Shown one piece after another: positions 1-6,182 of a stretch of 8,762 bases of DNA. This DNA comes from Candidatus Latescibacterota bacterium (GTDB taxonomy: Bacteria > Latescibacterota > UBA2968 > UBA8231), in the NCBI GenBank assembly GCA_003529325.1, contig DPVW01000173.1, forward strand, positions 1,392 to 10,153, read 5' to 3'. The number at the start of each line of letters is the position of its first letter. Position 1 is the first letter of the stretch. Made by a program: the position numbers and the translations under genes. The notes beneath the pieces are model-generated. The model searched no databases and had not been told where the DNA came from. It saw only the letters and a list, made by a program, of their open reading frames with translations.

Positions 1-6
1 AGTCAA

Positions 7-837
7 TCAGTCTGCACTGCGGCGATAAAGCGCATCGGCCGTCCCGCCAAGAAGCCACTCTTTGTCCTCAGCCGAAAGAAAGTCCAGGGCTTCTTCGATC
101 ACGCGAAAACCGACGGCGTCCCCGCGCAGCGGGCTCTCCGGGAATCCAGTGCACCCCAGCACCCGCTCGGGGCCGAAAGCCTCGTACACGGCTTTTACGT
201 AGGCATGCACATCCGCATGTGGCCAGTCCTGCGCGGAAATCCCGTCGATCCGGGTGGCTTTGACATACAGATTGGCATGTCTCGCCGCCGCCAGCAGCAA
301 GCCGAAACTGCCGTCCATGGGCTCGGACAGATCCGGCTCGCCCAGGTGATCGACAATCACATTCACCTCGGGAAAGCGCTCCAGCATCGGCTCGAGCAGG
401 GGGATCTGCTGGCAGCGTCCGAACCAGGTGAAGGGCACCCCCAGTTTTCGGGCCATCTCCCAGAGCGCATTCTGCTTCTCCCCCGACAGCCACGACGCAT
501 CCTGATCCACAATCGGATACAAGCGCATGCCCTGCACGCCATGCTCATGATGCAGGCGTTCCAACTCCTGCGCAGCACCGGGTTGCTTAGGGTTGATCAA
601 AGCCACCCCGTGCAGACGATCCGGAAATCGCCGCAGGCAGTCACACATGTAGCTGTTATCATAGCCGTGGTACATGCACTGGATGAGCACCGTTCGATCG
701 ATTCTGTTGAGGTCCATGTAGCGCATGAGATCCTCGACATATCCCGGTTCCTTTGGCCGGGCGGTCGACATGGCATCGTTGTGGATATAGGGTGGTTCAC
801 CAAGCGTCCAGACGTGAACATGAGAATCGATTCGCAT
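7..837 (-). CDS. Amidohydrolase family 2 (TIM-barrel metal-dependent hydrolase), 276 aa
   Basis: Intact gene for a cytosolic TIM-barrel hydrolase of the amidohydrolase-2 superfamily, whose members hydrolyse or decarboxylate small ring or lactone compounds. Visible landmarks are the N-terminal metal motif DSHVHVW (His6 and His8), the strand motif GMRLYP near residue 103, and VDHLGEPD with His164. The last-strand position that in many relatives reads G-S/T-D-x-P reads GCTGFPE here (228-234), so the usual metal or base Asp appears to be Gly. I recall other family members with GTGFP or GTGYP, so this may be a subgroup trait rather than damage. The start at 837 is supported by GGAGG four bases upstream. 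There is no signal peptide. It is last in a leftward string behind the cupin and a gene fragment, which suggests a small-molecule catabolic role. The substrate cannot be read from the sequence. Confidence 0.9.
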   Translation of the reverse strand: MRIDSHVHVWTLGEPPYIHNDAMSTARPKEPGYVEDLMRYMDLNRIDRTVLIQCMYHGYDNSYMCDCLRRFPDRLHGVALINPKQPGAAQELERLHHEHGVQGMRLYPIVDQDASWLSGEKQNALWEMARKLGVPFTWFGRCQQIPLLEPMLERFPEVNVIVDHLGEPDLSEPMDGSFGLLLAAARHANLYVKATRIDGISAQDWPHADVHAYVKAVYEAFGPERVLGCTGFPESPLRGDAVGFRVIEEALDFLSAEDKEWLLGGTADALYRRSAD

Positions 838-867
838 GGTTCCTCCGGCTATTGTAGGGATCGTTGA

Positions 868-1120
868 TCAGTCGAGCTCAGCGGAGACTATGCCCTTCTC
901 GGGCTCGGCACGCAAACGCACGTGCGTCCGGTCTTGGGTCAGGGGCAGCCGGTGCGTGCCGATCTGCAACTGGATTCTCGCGAAGGCGCTCTCCCGGACC
1001 TCGATCCTGGCGAGTTTCGCGACCTCGGCGATGCTCTCCGTCAGTTCCTGTTCTTGCGCCTGTTTGGTGTCGCGTCGCTCGGCGTGCTGTTTGAACCGGA
1101 TTCTGGTCCATCGGGTTTTG
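868..1120 (-). pseudogene. Orphan 3' fragment, coiled coil plus FapA/DUF342-like C-terminus
   Basis: Between the amidohydrolase and the cupin the minus strand holds an open frame that ends with TGA at 870-868 and has protein-like composition but no usable start. It is open back to 1179, inside the cupin 3' end, with no ATG or GTG in a plausible position. It translates to a charged helical stretch (AERRDTKQAQEQEL) and then beta-rich sequence containing LARIEVRESAFARIQLQIG, LPLTQDRTHVRL and a final GIVSAELD. The order of coiled coil, 'ARIEV', 'IG' and a short terminal strand pattern is how I remember the C-terminus of FapA (DUF342) polymer-like proteins, so I call it a 5'-truncated FapA-like remnant. 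The frame is a real coding signal with fair confidence; the family is less sure. It could instead be the end of another coiled-coil protein. Confidence 0.42.
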
Positions 1121-1121
1121 C

Positions 1122-1484
1122 TCAGTCCAGACCGATCCGATCCTCGCTGTCGCTGGGCCAGTAGTCGACCACCAGCAGTTCACTCTCGCCATCAAAGACG
1201 TTGCGCCCCAGGTGGGATACATTGCGGCCCACAGAAACGAACTCGCCCTCGCCGTACTCGGCAGTTTCACCACCGATCGTCATCTCGAGGCGGCCTTTGG
1301 TCACGTAGAAGAACTGCTCCAGATCATGGGAGTGGTCCTCAAAGTCTCCACCCGGCTCAAATCGCTGTACGACGATTGTCATATTGCAGTCGCTGGATTC
1401 ACGCCGAGGCAGCATGAGCCACCCGGCATTCTTCGACACGGCCGTCTGCATGTCGGGTGGTCGATTCACAGTATTTTTGCCCAT
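1122..1484 (-). CDS. Small single-domain cupin protein, 120 aa
   Basis: An intact cupin of 120 residues. Motif 1 is FEPGGDFEDHSHDLEQ followed by YVTKG, giving His51, His53 and Glu56/Gln57 as metal ligands. Motif 2 is GEFVSVGRNVSH with His91 and Asn95. This is the usual double-motif set of a one-domain cupin, which binds a divalent metal and acts as a dioxygenase, isomerase or small-molecule sensor. The start at 1484 (MGKNTVN) is chosen over an in-frame upstream ATG at 1589 because AGGAGAG lies seven bases before it and the longer version would overlap the RIO gene by about 90 bases with low-complexity sequence. The gene begins 16 bases after the RIO stop, so the two are likely co-transcribed. 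No signal peptide is seen. The substrate is unknown; position before an amidohydrolase fits a shared degradative step, which is inference. Confidence 0.88.
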   Translation of the reverse strand: MGKNTVNRPPDMQTAVSKNAGWLMLPRRESSDCNMTIVVQRFEPGGDFEDHSHDLEQFFYVTKGRLEMTIGGETAEYGEGEFVSVGRNVSHLGRNVFDGESELLVVDYWPSDSEDRIGLD

Positions 1485-1491
1485 GGTTTCA

Positions 1492-1498
1492 CTCTCCT
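1492..1498 (-). promoter_or_regulatory. Ribosome binding site of the cupin gene
   Basis: AGGAGAG on the minus strand with a 7-base spacer to the ATG at 1484. It decides the cupin start, because the longer frame begins 105 bases further upstream without a comparable site. Confidence 0.75.
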
Positions 1499-1500
1499 GT

Positions 1501-2294
1501 TTAGATGCGCCCGTAGACGAAGTCGCTCCACAGGCGAGCGGTGATCGCACCGGCCCTGGCGTCGACCCCGAGGGGACGGAAGAAGTCACAAAGGCGTTCG
1601 ATGTCGCGGTGCAGGAAGTTCATCGACTCTGTACCAGTGCGCGGATCGACTGCCTGGGCAAAGTCGATAACGGTGACCTGCCCCTCCCAATAGAGCACGT
1701 TGTAGGCTGAGAGGTCGCCGTGGATCACGTTGCAGCCCAGGAACAGGCGGACGTTGCCTCGCCGGCATCATACACGGCCTGGTGGGCCTTGAACTCATAA
1801 TCAATCCAGGATGATACCTGCATCTGCCGACCGCGCCGGGTCTTGTTGGCCATGGCGCGTTCCGCGTGCGTGTCGCGCGCCACGTGGCGGTTGCGCCGGT
1901 AGGCGGCGTCGTTGCTGAGACTGCGAAACATGCGCGGCCGGTACACCTTGGCGGCAAGAAACTCACTGCCCGTGCGCGGGTGGGCACGGCATGTGTAGAC
2001 CGTGGCCTCTTTACCTGGCCGCACGTCGGCGATGACGTCGGTGATCATGCCAAGGGAGTAGAAGCTGTCCAGAGAGGAGAGGATGCAGGCACGGTCGGGG
2101 TGGTTGGCCAGAAAGGCGGGGAGGAAACGTCCTGTCGCCGGCGCGGGGTCGTCCTCTTCTTCCTCCGTCTGGCGGATCCAACGCTGAACTGCTTCGTTGG
2201 CTTCGAAGCGCTGCTTGACCTGGCCGACGGGTTCGTCGGTTGCCGGGTCACCAGGAACTATGGTGGGCTCCGGTGTGGCAAATTCTTCGTTCAT
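1501..2294 (-). pseudogene. RIO1-type protein kinase with internal deletion and frameshift
   Basis: Two reading frames together spell a bacterial RIO-family atypical protein kinase. The first frame (from 2294, ending at a stop about 1725) holds the ATP-binding loop DVRPGKEATVY (residues 91-100), the lysine motif LAAKVYRP (Lys116) and the helix with WIDYEFKAHQAVYDAGEA. After about 1755 the homology continues in another frame with NVRLFLGCNVIHGDLSAYN (catalytic Asp in HGD at 1716-1714) and VIDFAQAVDP (metal Asp), ending with TAA at 1501. In family members I remember, about 45 to 50 residues lie between these parts, including the hinge that contacts adenine. Here they are missing, so this is a deletion and not just a one-base slip, and the product should be inactive. 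Start 2294 (MNEEF) is favoured by a weak GGGA upstream; Met at 2321 is the alternative. The C-terminal half lacks its own clear start. Confidence 0.82.
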
Positions 2295-2414
2295 CGATGT
2301 ATCCCGGGTGTGGCGTGGCATCAGAAGCGGTTGGTCGTGTCCGCCGAGGTATCTTCATACCCAAAGGCGGATGCATCATGTCGCCAAAGGTAGGGTGTCG
2401 GATACGGACAGGCC

Positions 2415-2444
2415 TTGACACGATTACAGGTTAGGGCCAATCAT
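2415..2444 (+). promoter_or_regulatory. Candidate sigma-70 promoter
   Basis: A perfect -35 hexamer TTGACA (2415-2420), then an 18-base spacer and AATCAT (2439-2444), which matches four of six bases of the -10 consensus. It points toward the 102-aa gene and the downstream operon and would give a leader of roughly 145 bases. It was found by eye, and the weak -10 keeps confidence low. Confidence 0.3.
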
Positions 2445-2546
2445 TGACGGACCATCGCGCGTACGGGGCGCGACCGGTCCGCGGAAAAGGCCAAGCCTAC
2501 TCGTCGAACCATCCCATTCGGTGCTTTTGCGCCGGCAACCTTCCTT

Positions 2547-2580
2547 GCGCCCGCACATGCGGACCTTTGGGCGCGCTTTT
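2547..2580 (+). promoter_or_regulatory. Leader hairpin with T-run just before a ribosome binding site
   Basis: GCGCCC (2547-2552) can pair with GGGCGC (2569-2574), and TTTT follows at 2577-2580. A competing inner stem CCGCA-CA-TGCGG (2551-2562) shares bases with the first arm, so two folds are mutually exclusive. The element ends 5 bases before CGGAGG of the GTG-started gene. It could be an attenuator-like or occluding leader structure, or chance pairing in GC-rich DNA. Confidence 0.25.
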
Positions 2581-2584
2581 CCTT

Positions 2585-2590
2585 CGGAGG
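2585..2590 (+). promoter_or_regulatory. Ribosome binding site fixing a GTG start
   Basis: CGGAGG with a 6-base spacer to GTG at 2597. It marks GTG as the start, and the conserved part of the protein begins a few codons later, which agrees. Confidence 0.7.
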
Positions 2591-2596
2591 ATTGCC

Positions 2597-2905
2597 GTGG
2601 CTTATCGCCGCCTTCCTGCAGCACCCAACCTCGAAAATCTCAAGAATCAGGCCAAGAGTCTGCTCGCGGCGTACCGCAACGGTGAGGCACAAGCCGTGGC
2701 TGACTTCGCTGAGTTTCATCCGCGCGCTGTAAGTTCCGCCGCCCATCTGACGGACGCACAACTGGTGCTGGCACGATCGTACCAACAGTCGAGCTGGCAA
2801 AGCTTGGCCAGTACGGCACAGGTTCGGCGTGCATTGCAAGATGTACGGTGGCCCCACATCAAACTCAGGGCTCACAGCAAGGCGTCGGCGCGATTGCAGG
2901 CCTGA
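2597..2905 (+). CDS. 102-aa protein resembling the helical module found before ankyrin repeats
   Basis: A short GTG-started protein. Residues 6-75 (LPAAPNLENLKNQAKSLL, then AAYRNGEAQAVADF, then LTDAQLVLARSYQQSSWQSL) match, from memory, the N-terminal helical module that often precedes ankyrin repeats or other domains in environmental bacteria: a 'LP-x-P-x-LE-x-LK-x-QAK-LL' helix, a short spacer, then 'DAQ-x-V-x-A-R-x-Y-x-x-x-SW'. Here no ankyrin repeats follow, and the last 25 residues are basic and not recognisable. It may be a free-standing version or a truncated gene whose downstream domains were lost. No signal peptide or membrane segment is seen. It lies 61 bases before the large rightward gene set and may share its transcript. 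Its function is unknown; a scaffold or protein-contact role is only a guess. Confidence 0.68.
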   Translation: MAYRRLPAAPNLENLKNQAKSLLAAYRNGEAQAVADFAEFHPRAVSSAAHLTDAQLVLARSYQQSSWQSLASTAQVRRALQDVRWPHIKLRAHSKASARLQA

Positions 2906-2942
2906 AACGCTGCAACCTTGGTGCCAACCCACACGAACCGCA

Positions 2943-2948
2943 TATACT
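2943..2948 (+). promoter_or_regulatory. Candidate -10 element next to the operon's ribosome binding site
   Basis: TATACT matches five of six bases of the -10 consensus, with a weak TTGGTG (2918-2923) 19 bases upstream. A transcript from it would begin around 2955, at the AGGAGG itself, leaving almost no leader. It may be a chance match. Confidence 0.2.
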
Positions 2949-2954
2949 TCGGCC

Positions 2955-2960
2955 AGGAGG
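2955..2960 (+). promoter_or_regulatory. Strong ribosome binding site fixing the start at 2967
   Basis: AGGAGG with a 6-base spacer to ATG 2967. The same frame is open back to an ATG at 2829, but those 46 codons overlap the upstream gene and are Arg/Cys-rich, so 2967 is the start. Confidence 0.85.
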
Positions 2961-2966
2961 AAACGT

Positions 2967-4592
2967 ATGACACAAGTGCCGATGAGATCCGATCGACCCA
3001 GAGTGTTCCTGATCGACGACGGGCGCCACGCGTCCTACCTCTACCAGTTCGAGCCGCCGGTGACGCCGGAAGATGTGGCTTTCAGCGTCGACCAACTCGC
3101 CAACAGCGGCGTCGACACACTGCTGCTGTCTGTTGCTCTCGAAGGGGGCGCGGCGACCTATGACAGTCGCGTCGCCCCCAAGTGGGGCGACAACGTCGAC
3201 ATGTGGACGCACAGTGTCTGGTACCGGGCGGCTCGCAATCTGCGGCAGATGATCGCCGACGGGCATGACCCGCTGCAGCTCGTCATCGAGCGTTGTCGCG
3301 AGCATGGGTTGTGGTTTTTCGCCGGTAGCTGGGTCAACTTTGAGGGCGGCGATCGCGAGACGGCGGGCGGCCTGGGTCGCAAGACCGACTTCGTCTACGA
3401 GCACCCGCAGTTCCAGGTGGGGGAGGAAGAGGATCCCCGTGCGGCCGGCGTAAATCCCTGCCGCTTCAGTTTCCTCCATGAGGCGGTGCGCGAGCAGCGC
3501 TTCGTGCTCTTCGAGGAATTGCTGACCCGGTACGAGACGGACGGTCTCGATCTGGATCTGGCGGATCACGTGCCGTTGAGCCGGTTCGATGAGGTCGACG
3601 CCCTGGCACCGGTACTCACCGACTGGCTGCGGCGCCTGCGCCGGACTGCCGACGAGGCGCAGAAAACACAGGGCCGACAGAAGCGACTGCTTGTGCGGAT
3701 CCCCGCCGACCCCGCGGCGTGGGCAACACTTGGCTACGACGTGGCCACCTGGGTTGGTGAGGGTATCGTTGACGGCCTCATCTGTTTGCCGGGTCTCATG
3801 CATGCCAGCGTCGACACCGGCGTCGATCTGACAGCGGCAGTAAACATCGCCGCTGGCACGGACTGTCTGGTCATGTCCGGCTTTGCACAGACGCTGGCGC
3901 GCCAGACCGCGCAGCAGGCGACACCGCCGATGGTGTGGGCGGCGGCGGCGAACGCCCACAGCCAGGGTGCCGATGCTTTCGGCCTGGCCGACGCCTGCAC
4001 CTTTCCCGATGGATGGCCCTGGCCGGCGGTGCAATACGACACCTGGCGGTTGCTGGGCTCACCCGATCTGCTGGCGACGGTGGACAAGCACTACCGAGTT
4101 CAATCGCGAGGCGTCCGCATACCGCCGACCTGGCTGCCTGGTGGCGATCCACCGCTGCCGCAGGCAATGGAAGTCGGGCAGCCGCTGGTACTCGAACTGC
4201 GGATCGCCGATGACCTGGCACGCTGGCAGCAGGACGGCCGAGTGGCGTCGGTGCGGCTCACCGTGCGCATTAGCGCCATCGAGGCATCGCTGAATGCAGT
4301 GGAGATTTCGTTGAACGATCGCGTTCTGCCCGAAGAGCTGCTTGCGCTGAACGACCTGAACTACCGACTGACGGCGAACGGCGCTGTTAGTCCCTATGGC
4401 TACGTGTATGAGTTTGACTTGCCGCCCGAATACCACCCCCGGCGGGGCATCAACACGGTTGTCATTCTCCTGCGGCAACGAGACCCGAATATCTCACTGG
4501 CTTTCGAGGTCTATGACGTGGACTGCCACATTCGCTACCGCCGCCATCGCAACTTCCGCCGAGGACCCCTGGCCCAGGATTCATCGCTATGA
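2967..4592 (+). CDS. TIM-barrel glycoside-hydrolase-like protein with C-terminal beta-sandwich, 541 aa
   Basis: Residues about 10-365 look like a (beta/alpha)8 barrel of the loose 'family 10 glycosyl hydrolase-like' group. They include an opening strand RPRVFLIDDGRHASYLYQF, GVDTLLLSV, a strand LWFFAGSWVNF, and DGLDLDLADH (residues 192-201, Asp195 and Asp197), the place where relatives carry 'DG-x-E/D-L-D-F'. Near the barrel end is ANAHSQGADAFGLADAC. Residues about 390-541 form a beta-sandwich with ISLNDRVLPEELLALND and YGYVYEFDLPPEYHPRRGIN. The acid at the motif is Asp rather than the Glu of many retaining glycosidases, so catalysis is unproven. There is no signal peptide, so it probably acts in the cytoplasm. 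It is the first gene of a rightward set and ends in a 4-base ATGA overlap with the next gene, which implies translational coupling. The substrate is unknown; glycan or glycoside processing is inference from the fold. Confidence 0.85.
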   Translation: MTQVPMRSDRPRVFLIDDGRHASYLYQFEPPVTPEDVAFSVDQLANSGVDTLLLSVALEGGAATYDSRVAPKWGDNVDMWTHSVWYRAARNLRQMIADGHDPLQLVIERCREHGLWFFAGSWVNFEGGDRETAGGLGRKTDFVYEHPQFQVGEEEDPRAAGVNPCRFSFLHEAVREQRFVLFEELLTRYETDGLDLDLADHVPLSRFDEVDALAPVLTDWLRRLRRTADEAQKTQGRQKRLLVRIPADPAAWATLGYDVATWVGEGIVDGLICLPGLMHASVDTGVDLTAAVNIAAGTDCLVMSGFAQTLARQTAQQATPPMVWAAAANAHSQGADAFGLADACTFPDGWPWPAVQYDTWRLLGSPDLLATVDKHYRVQSRGVRIPPTWLPGGDPPLPQAMEVGQPLVLELRIADDLARWQQDGRVASVRLTVRISAIEASLNAVEISLNDRVLPEELLALNDLNYRLTANGAVSPYGYVYEFDLPPEYHPRRGINTVVILLRQRDPNISLAFEVYDVDCHIRYRRHRNFRRGPLAQDSSL

Positions 4593-6160
4593 AGGATGCC
4601 GAAATCTACCTCCCCGCCCAGGATTGGGACGCTGTTGAGGCCCTGCCGTCGGCCTGGGCCCTGCCGCCCGGGTGGAAGTTCGCCAAACGGTTGGTGCTCA
4701 CGAACGATACAGCAGACGAACGTCGCGGTGAGCCCGTCGAGGCGGACATTGATTTTCATGCCGGTCACATCACCGATCTGGCGCGTGAGGTGCGAGTTGC
4801 CCGAGCAGCAGATGGCGATGGGCCTCTCACAATCGTCGCCAGCCAGGTGCTGCTCGTTGCCCACGAGGAGGAGGTGCTTCGCAGTCGGTTGTTCTTCCTT
4901 GCCGATGTTGCCGCTGAAAGCTCCGCGACCTACCTGATACTCTACGGCAACGCCCATGCGCCCGAACCCGAATACGACTCCGACCTCACCGTCTCTGGCG
5001 AGGGTTTCGCGTTGGAAATCGAAAACGAGCACTACCGAGCCGCGCTCTCCGACTTGAGCGGCAACTGGAAGAGTCACTACCCGAAGGGCTGGGCGGCAGA
5101 ACTCGACAGCGGCGGCGGCCACGGCGTGGAGGGTACGATCCACTGGGGTCCGGATTGGAGTGATGAGCGTGTCGGGCGTTATCGGATCACAAGCTGGGAC
5201 GGTCCGCCCATGTTCGATTACGAGGTGATGCGCGGGCCTGTGTGTGTGCGCGTGCGTCGTTGGGGTCATCCTATTCTGTCTCTCGGTCCGCAGATCGGCC
5301 GGCCACACAAGGTGATGGCAACGGTGACTTACACCTTCTGGGCGGGGCAGCCCTACGTCATCATGGAGTCCAGACTGGACGTGCTCGAGGACGTGCGCTT
5401 CCGCGACTGCCGCAATGACGAGTTCGTCATCGGCGAAGCGCTGCCCGACCGGGCCTGGATGGATCCGGACGGGACCATCGGCTTCGATTCCAAGGGCTGG
5501 AGCCGTGAAGACCCGCGCTGGATGACCTACTTCAACCGCGAGACGGGAGAGGCCTTCGGATCTGTCCACCTGGCATTCGAAAACACAAATCCAAACTGGC
5601 CCGAGCCGGACGGCGCCGGCTTCTCGCGGACTGGGGTCTGGGTCCGTGCCCCGGTGCATCATGCCAACATGCAGGCTGGTGACTATGTCTACGAGAAGAG
5701 CGCCTGCCTGCAGCACCGCTTCGAGGCAGATGGCGAGGATCGCGGCTTCGCTGATCTCGTCAGCCACCAGCGGCGCCTGCTGCATCCCATCACGCAGGCC
5801 GAGGCACCACCGGCGCCCAAGGCTGTGACCTTCGACAATGTGATGGATGCCTTGCGGGGCACGAGCGAGTTTGAGTTGTACGTGCAGGGCTCGCCCTGGG
5901 GGCAGCGCCAACTCAGTTTTGTCGACATCGGTGTCGTGCGTGACGTCGTCGTCGACGGCAATGACATCCATGTCGATGTCGTCATGCCGTACGCGGGGCG
6001 CGAGACCTGGCTGGGTTGGTTCTCGGAAGAGATCGAAAAGCAGCTTCGGGAACGGCTGCGTGATGTGGGCGAGGTCGAGGTGTGCCTCGTGCAGGATCCA
6101 AAATGGACGCCGCAGCAGATGACGGATCGTGCCCGTCGCGCCATCGGACCGTCGACATGA
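4589..6160 (+). CDS. RIFT-barrel/lectin-like protein fused to a DUF59 (MIP18-like) domain, 523 aa
   Basis: This protein has three parts. Residues about 25-115 (FAKRLVLTNDTADE, GEPVEADIDFHAGHITDL) resemble the N-terminal RIFT barrel of exo-rhamnogalacturonan-lyase-like (PcRGLX/YetA) proteins. After LYGNAHAPEPEYDSDL (118-133) comes a large beta-rich region to about 405 with IENEHYRAALSDLSG, GPVCVRVRRWGHP and TYTFWAGQPYVIMESRLD, like the lectin-type sandwich of such proteins. Residues about 412-519 look like DUF59/MIP18/PaaD: a helix NVMDALRG, then FVDIGVVRDVVVDG, IHVDVVMP, a helix, and EVEVCLVQDPKWTPQQM. The domain lacks the DPE motif and the Cys of the usual T-x-x-x-C-P loop (here MPYAGRETW, 466-474), so it probably does not handle Fe-S clusters in the standard way. 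Start 4589 overlaps the previous stop and has AGGA upstream. No signal peptide is seen. The function is unknown; domain assignments are from memory of patterns. Confidence 0.85.
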   Translation: MKDAEIYLPAQDWDAVEALPSAWALPPGWKFAKRLVLTNDTADERRGEPVEADIDFHAGHITDLAREVRVARAADGDGPLTIVASQVLLVAHEEEVLRSRLFFLADVAAESSATYLILYGNAHAPEPEYDSDLTVSGEGFALEIENEHYRAALSDLSGNWKSHYPKGWAAELDSGGGHGVEGTIHWGPDWSDERVGRYRITSWDGPPMFDYEVMRGPVCVRVRRWGHPILSLGPQIGRPHKVMATVTYTFWAGQPYVIMESRLDVLEDVRFRDCRNDEFVIGEALPDRAWMDPDGTIGFDSKGWSREDPRWMTYFNRETGEAFGSVHLAFENTNPNWPEPDGAGFSRTGVWVRAPVHHANMQAGDYVYEKSACLQHRFEADGEDRGFADLVSHQRRLLHPITQAEAPPAPKAVTFDNVMDALRGTSEFELYVQGSPWGQRQLSFVDIGVVRDVVVDGNDIHVDVVMPYAGRETWLGWFSEEIEKQLRERLRDVGEVEVCLVQDPKWTPQQMTDRARRAIGPST

Positions 6161-6182
6161 AACGACGGCAACAGGGGGAACC

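Larger units (their letters stand above)
2295..2596. other. Divergent intergenic region between the RIO kinase and the 102-aa gene
   Basis: About 300 bases separate the leftward RIO gene from the rightward GTG-started gene. I see no convincing gene here. An in-frame ATG at 2444 would extend the downstream protein by 51 residues, but that stretch is rich in Arg, Cys and Gly, unlike the conserved part. The region holds a candidate sigma-70 promoter (2415-2444), a direct repeat CCAAAGG at 2361 and 2384 around the palindrome GATGCATC (2370-2377), and a GC-rich hairpin with a T-run directly before the downstream Shine-Dalgarno site. I found no good leftward promoter for the RIO gene. Confidence 0.6.

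Noticed and set aside
205..867. 220-codon plus-strand frame opposite the amidohydrolase
   Set aside because: The minus strand has the HxH motif and a good ribosome binding site; the plus frame is His/Arg-rich and without motifs.
1485..1589. 35-codon extension of the cupin
   Set aside because: Ser/Thr/Pro-rich, overlaps the RIO coding sequence, and the ATG at 1484 has AGGAGAG.
2444..2596. N-terminal extension of the 102-aa gene from an ATG at 2444
   Set aside because: The extension is Arg/Cys/Gly-rich and unlike the conserved module; GTG 2597 has CGGAGG at proper spacing.
2829..2966. 46-codon extension of the TIM-barrel gene
   Set aside because: It overlaps the previous gene in another frame and lacks a ribosome binding site, whereas AGGAGG precedes ATG 2967.
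2865..4034. 389-codon minus-strand frame opposite the TIM-barrel gene
   Set aside because: Antisense shadow of a well-supported gene, with Arg/His/Pro-rich composition and no recognisable motif.
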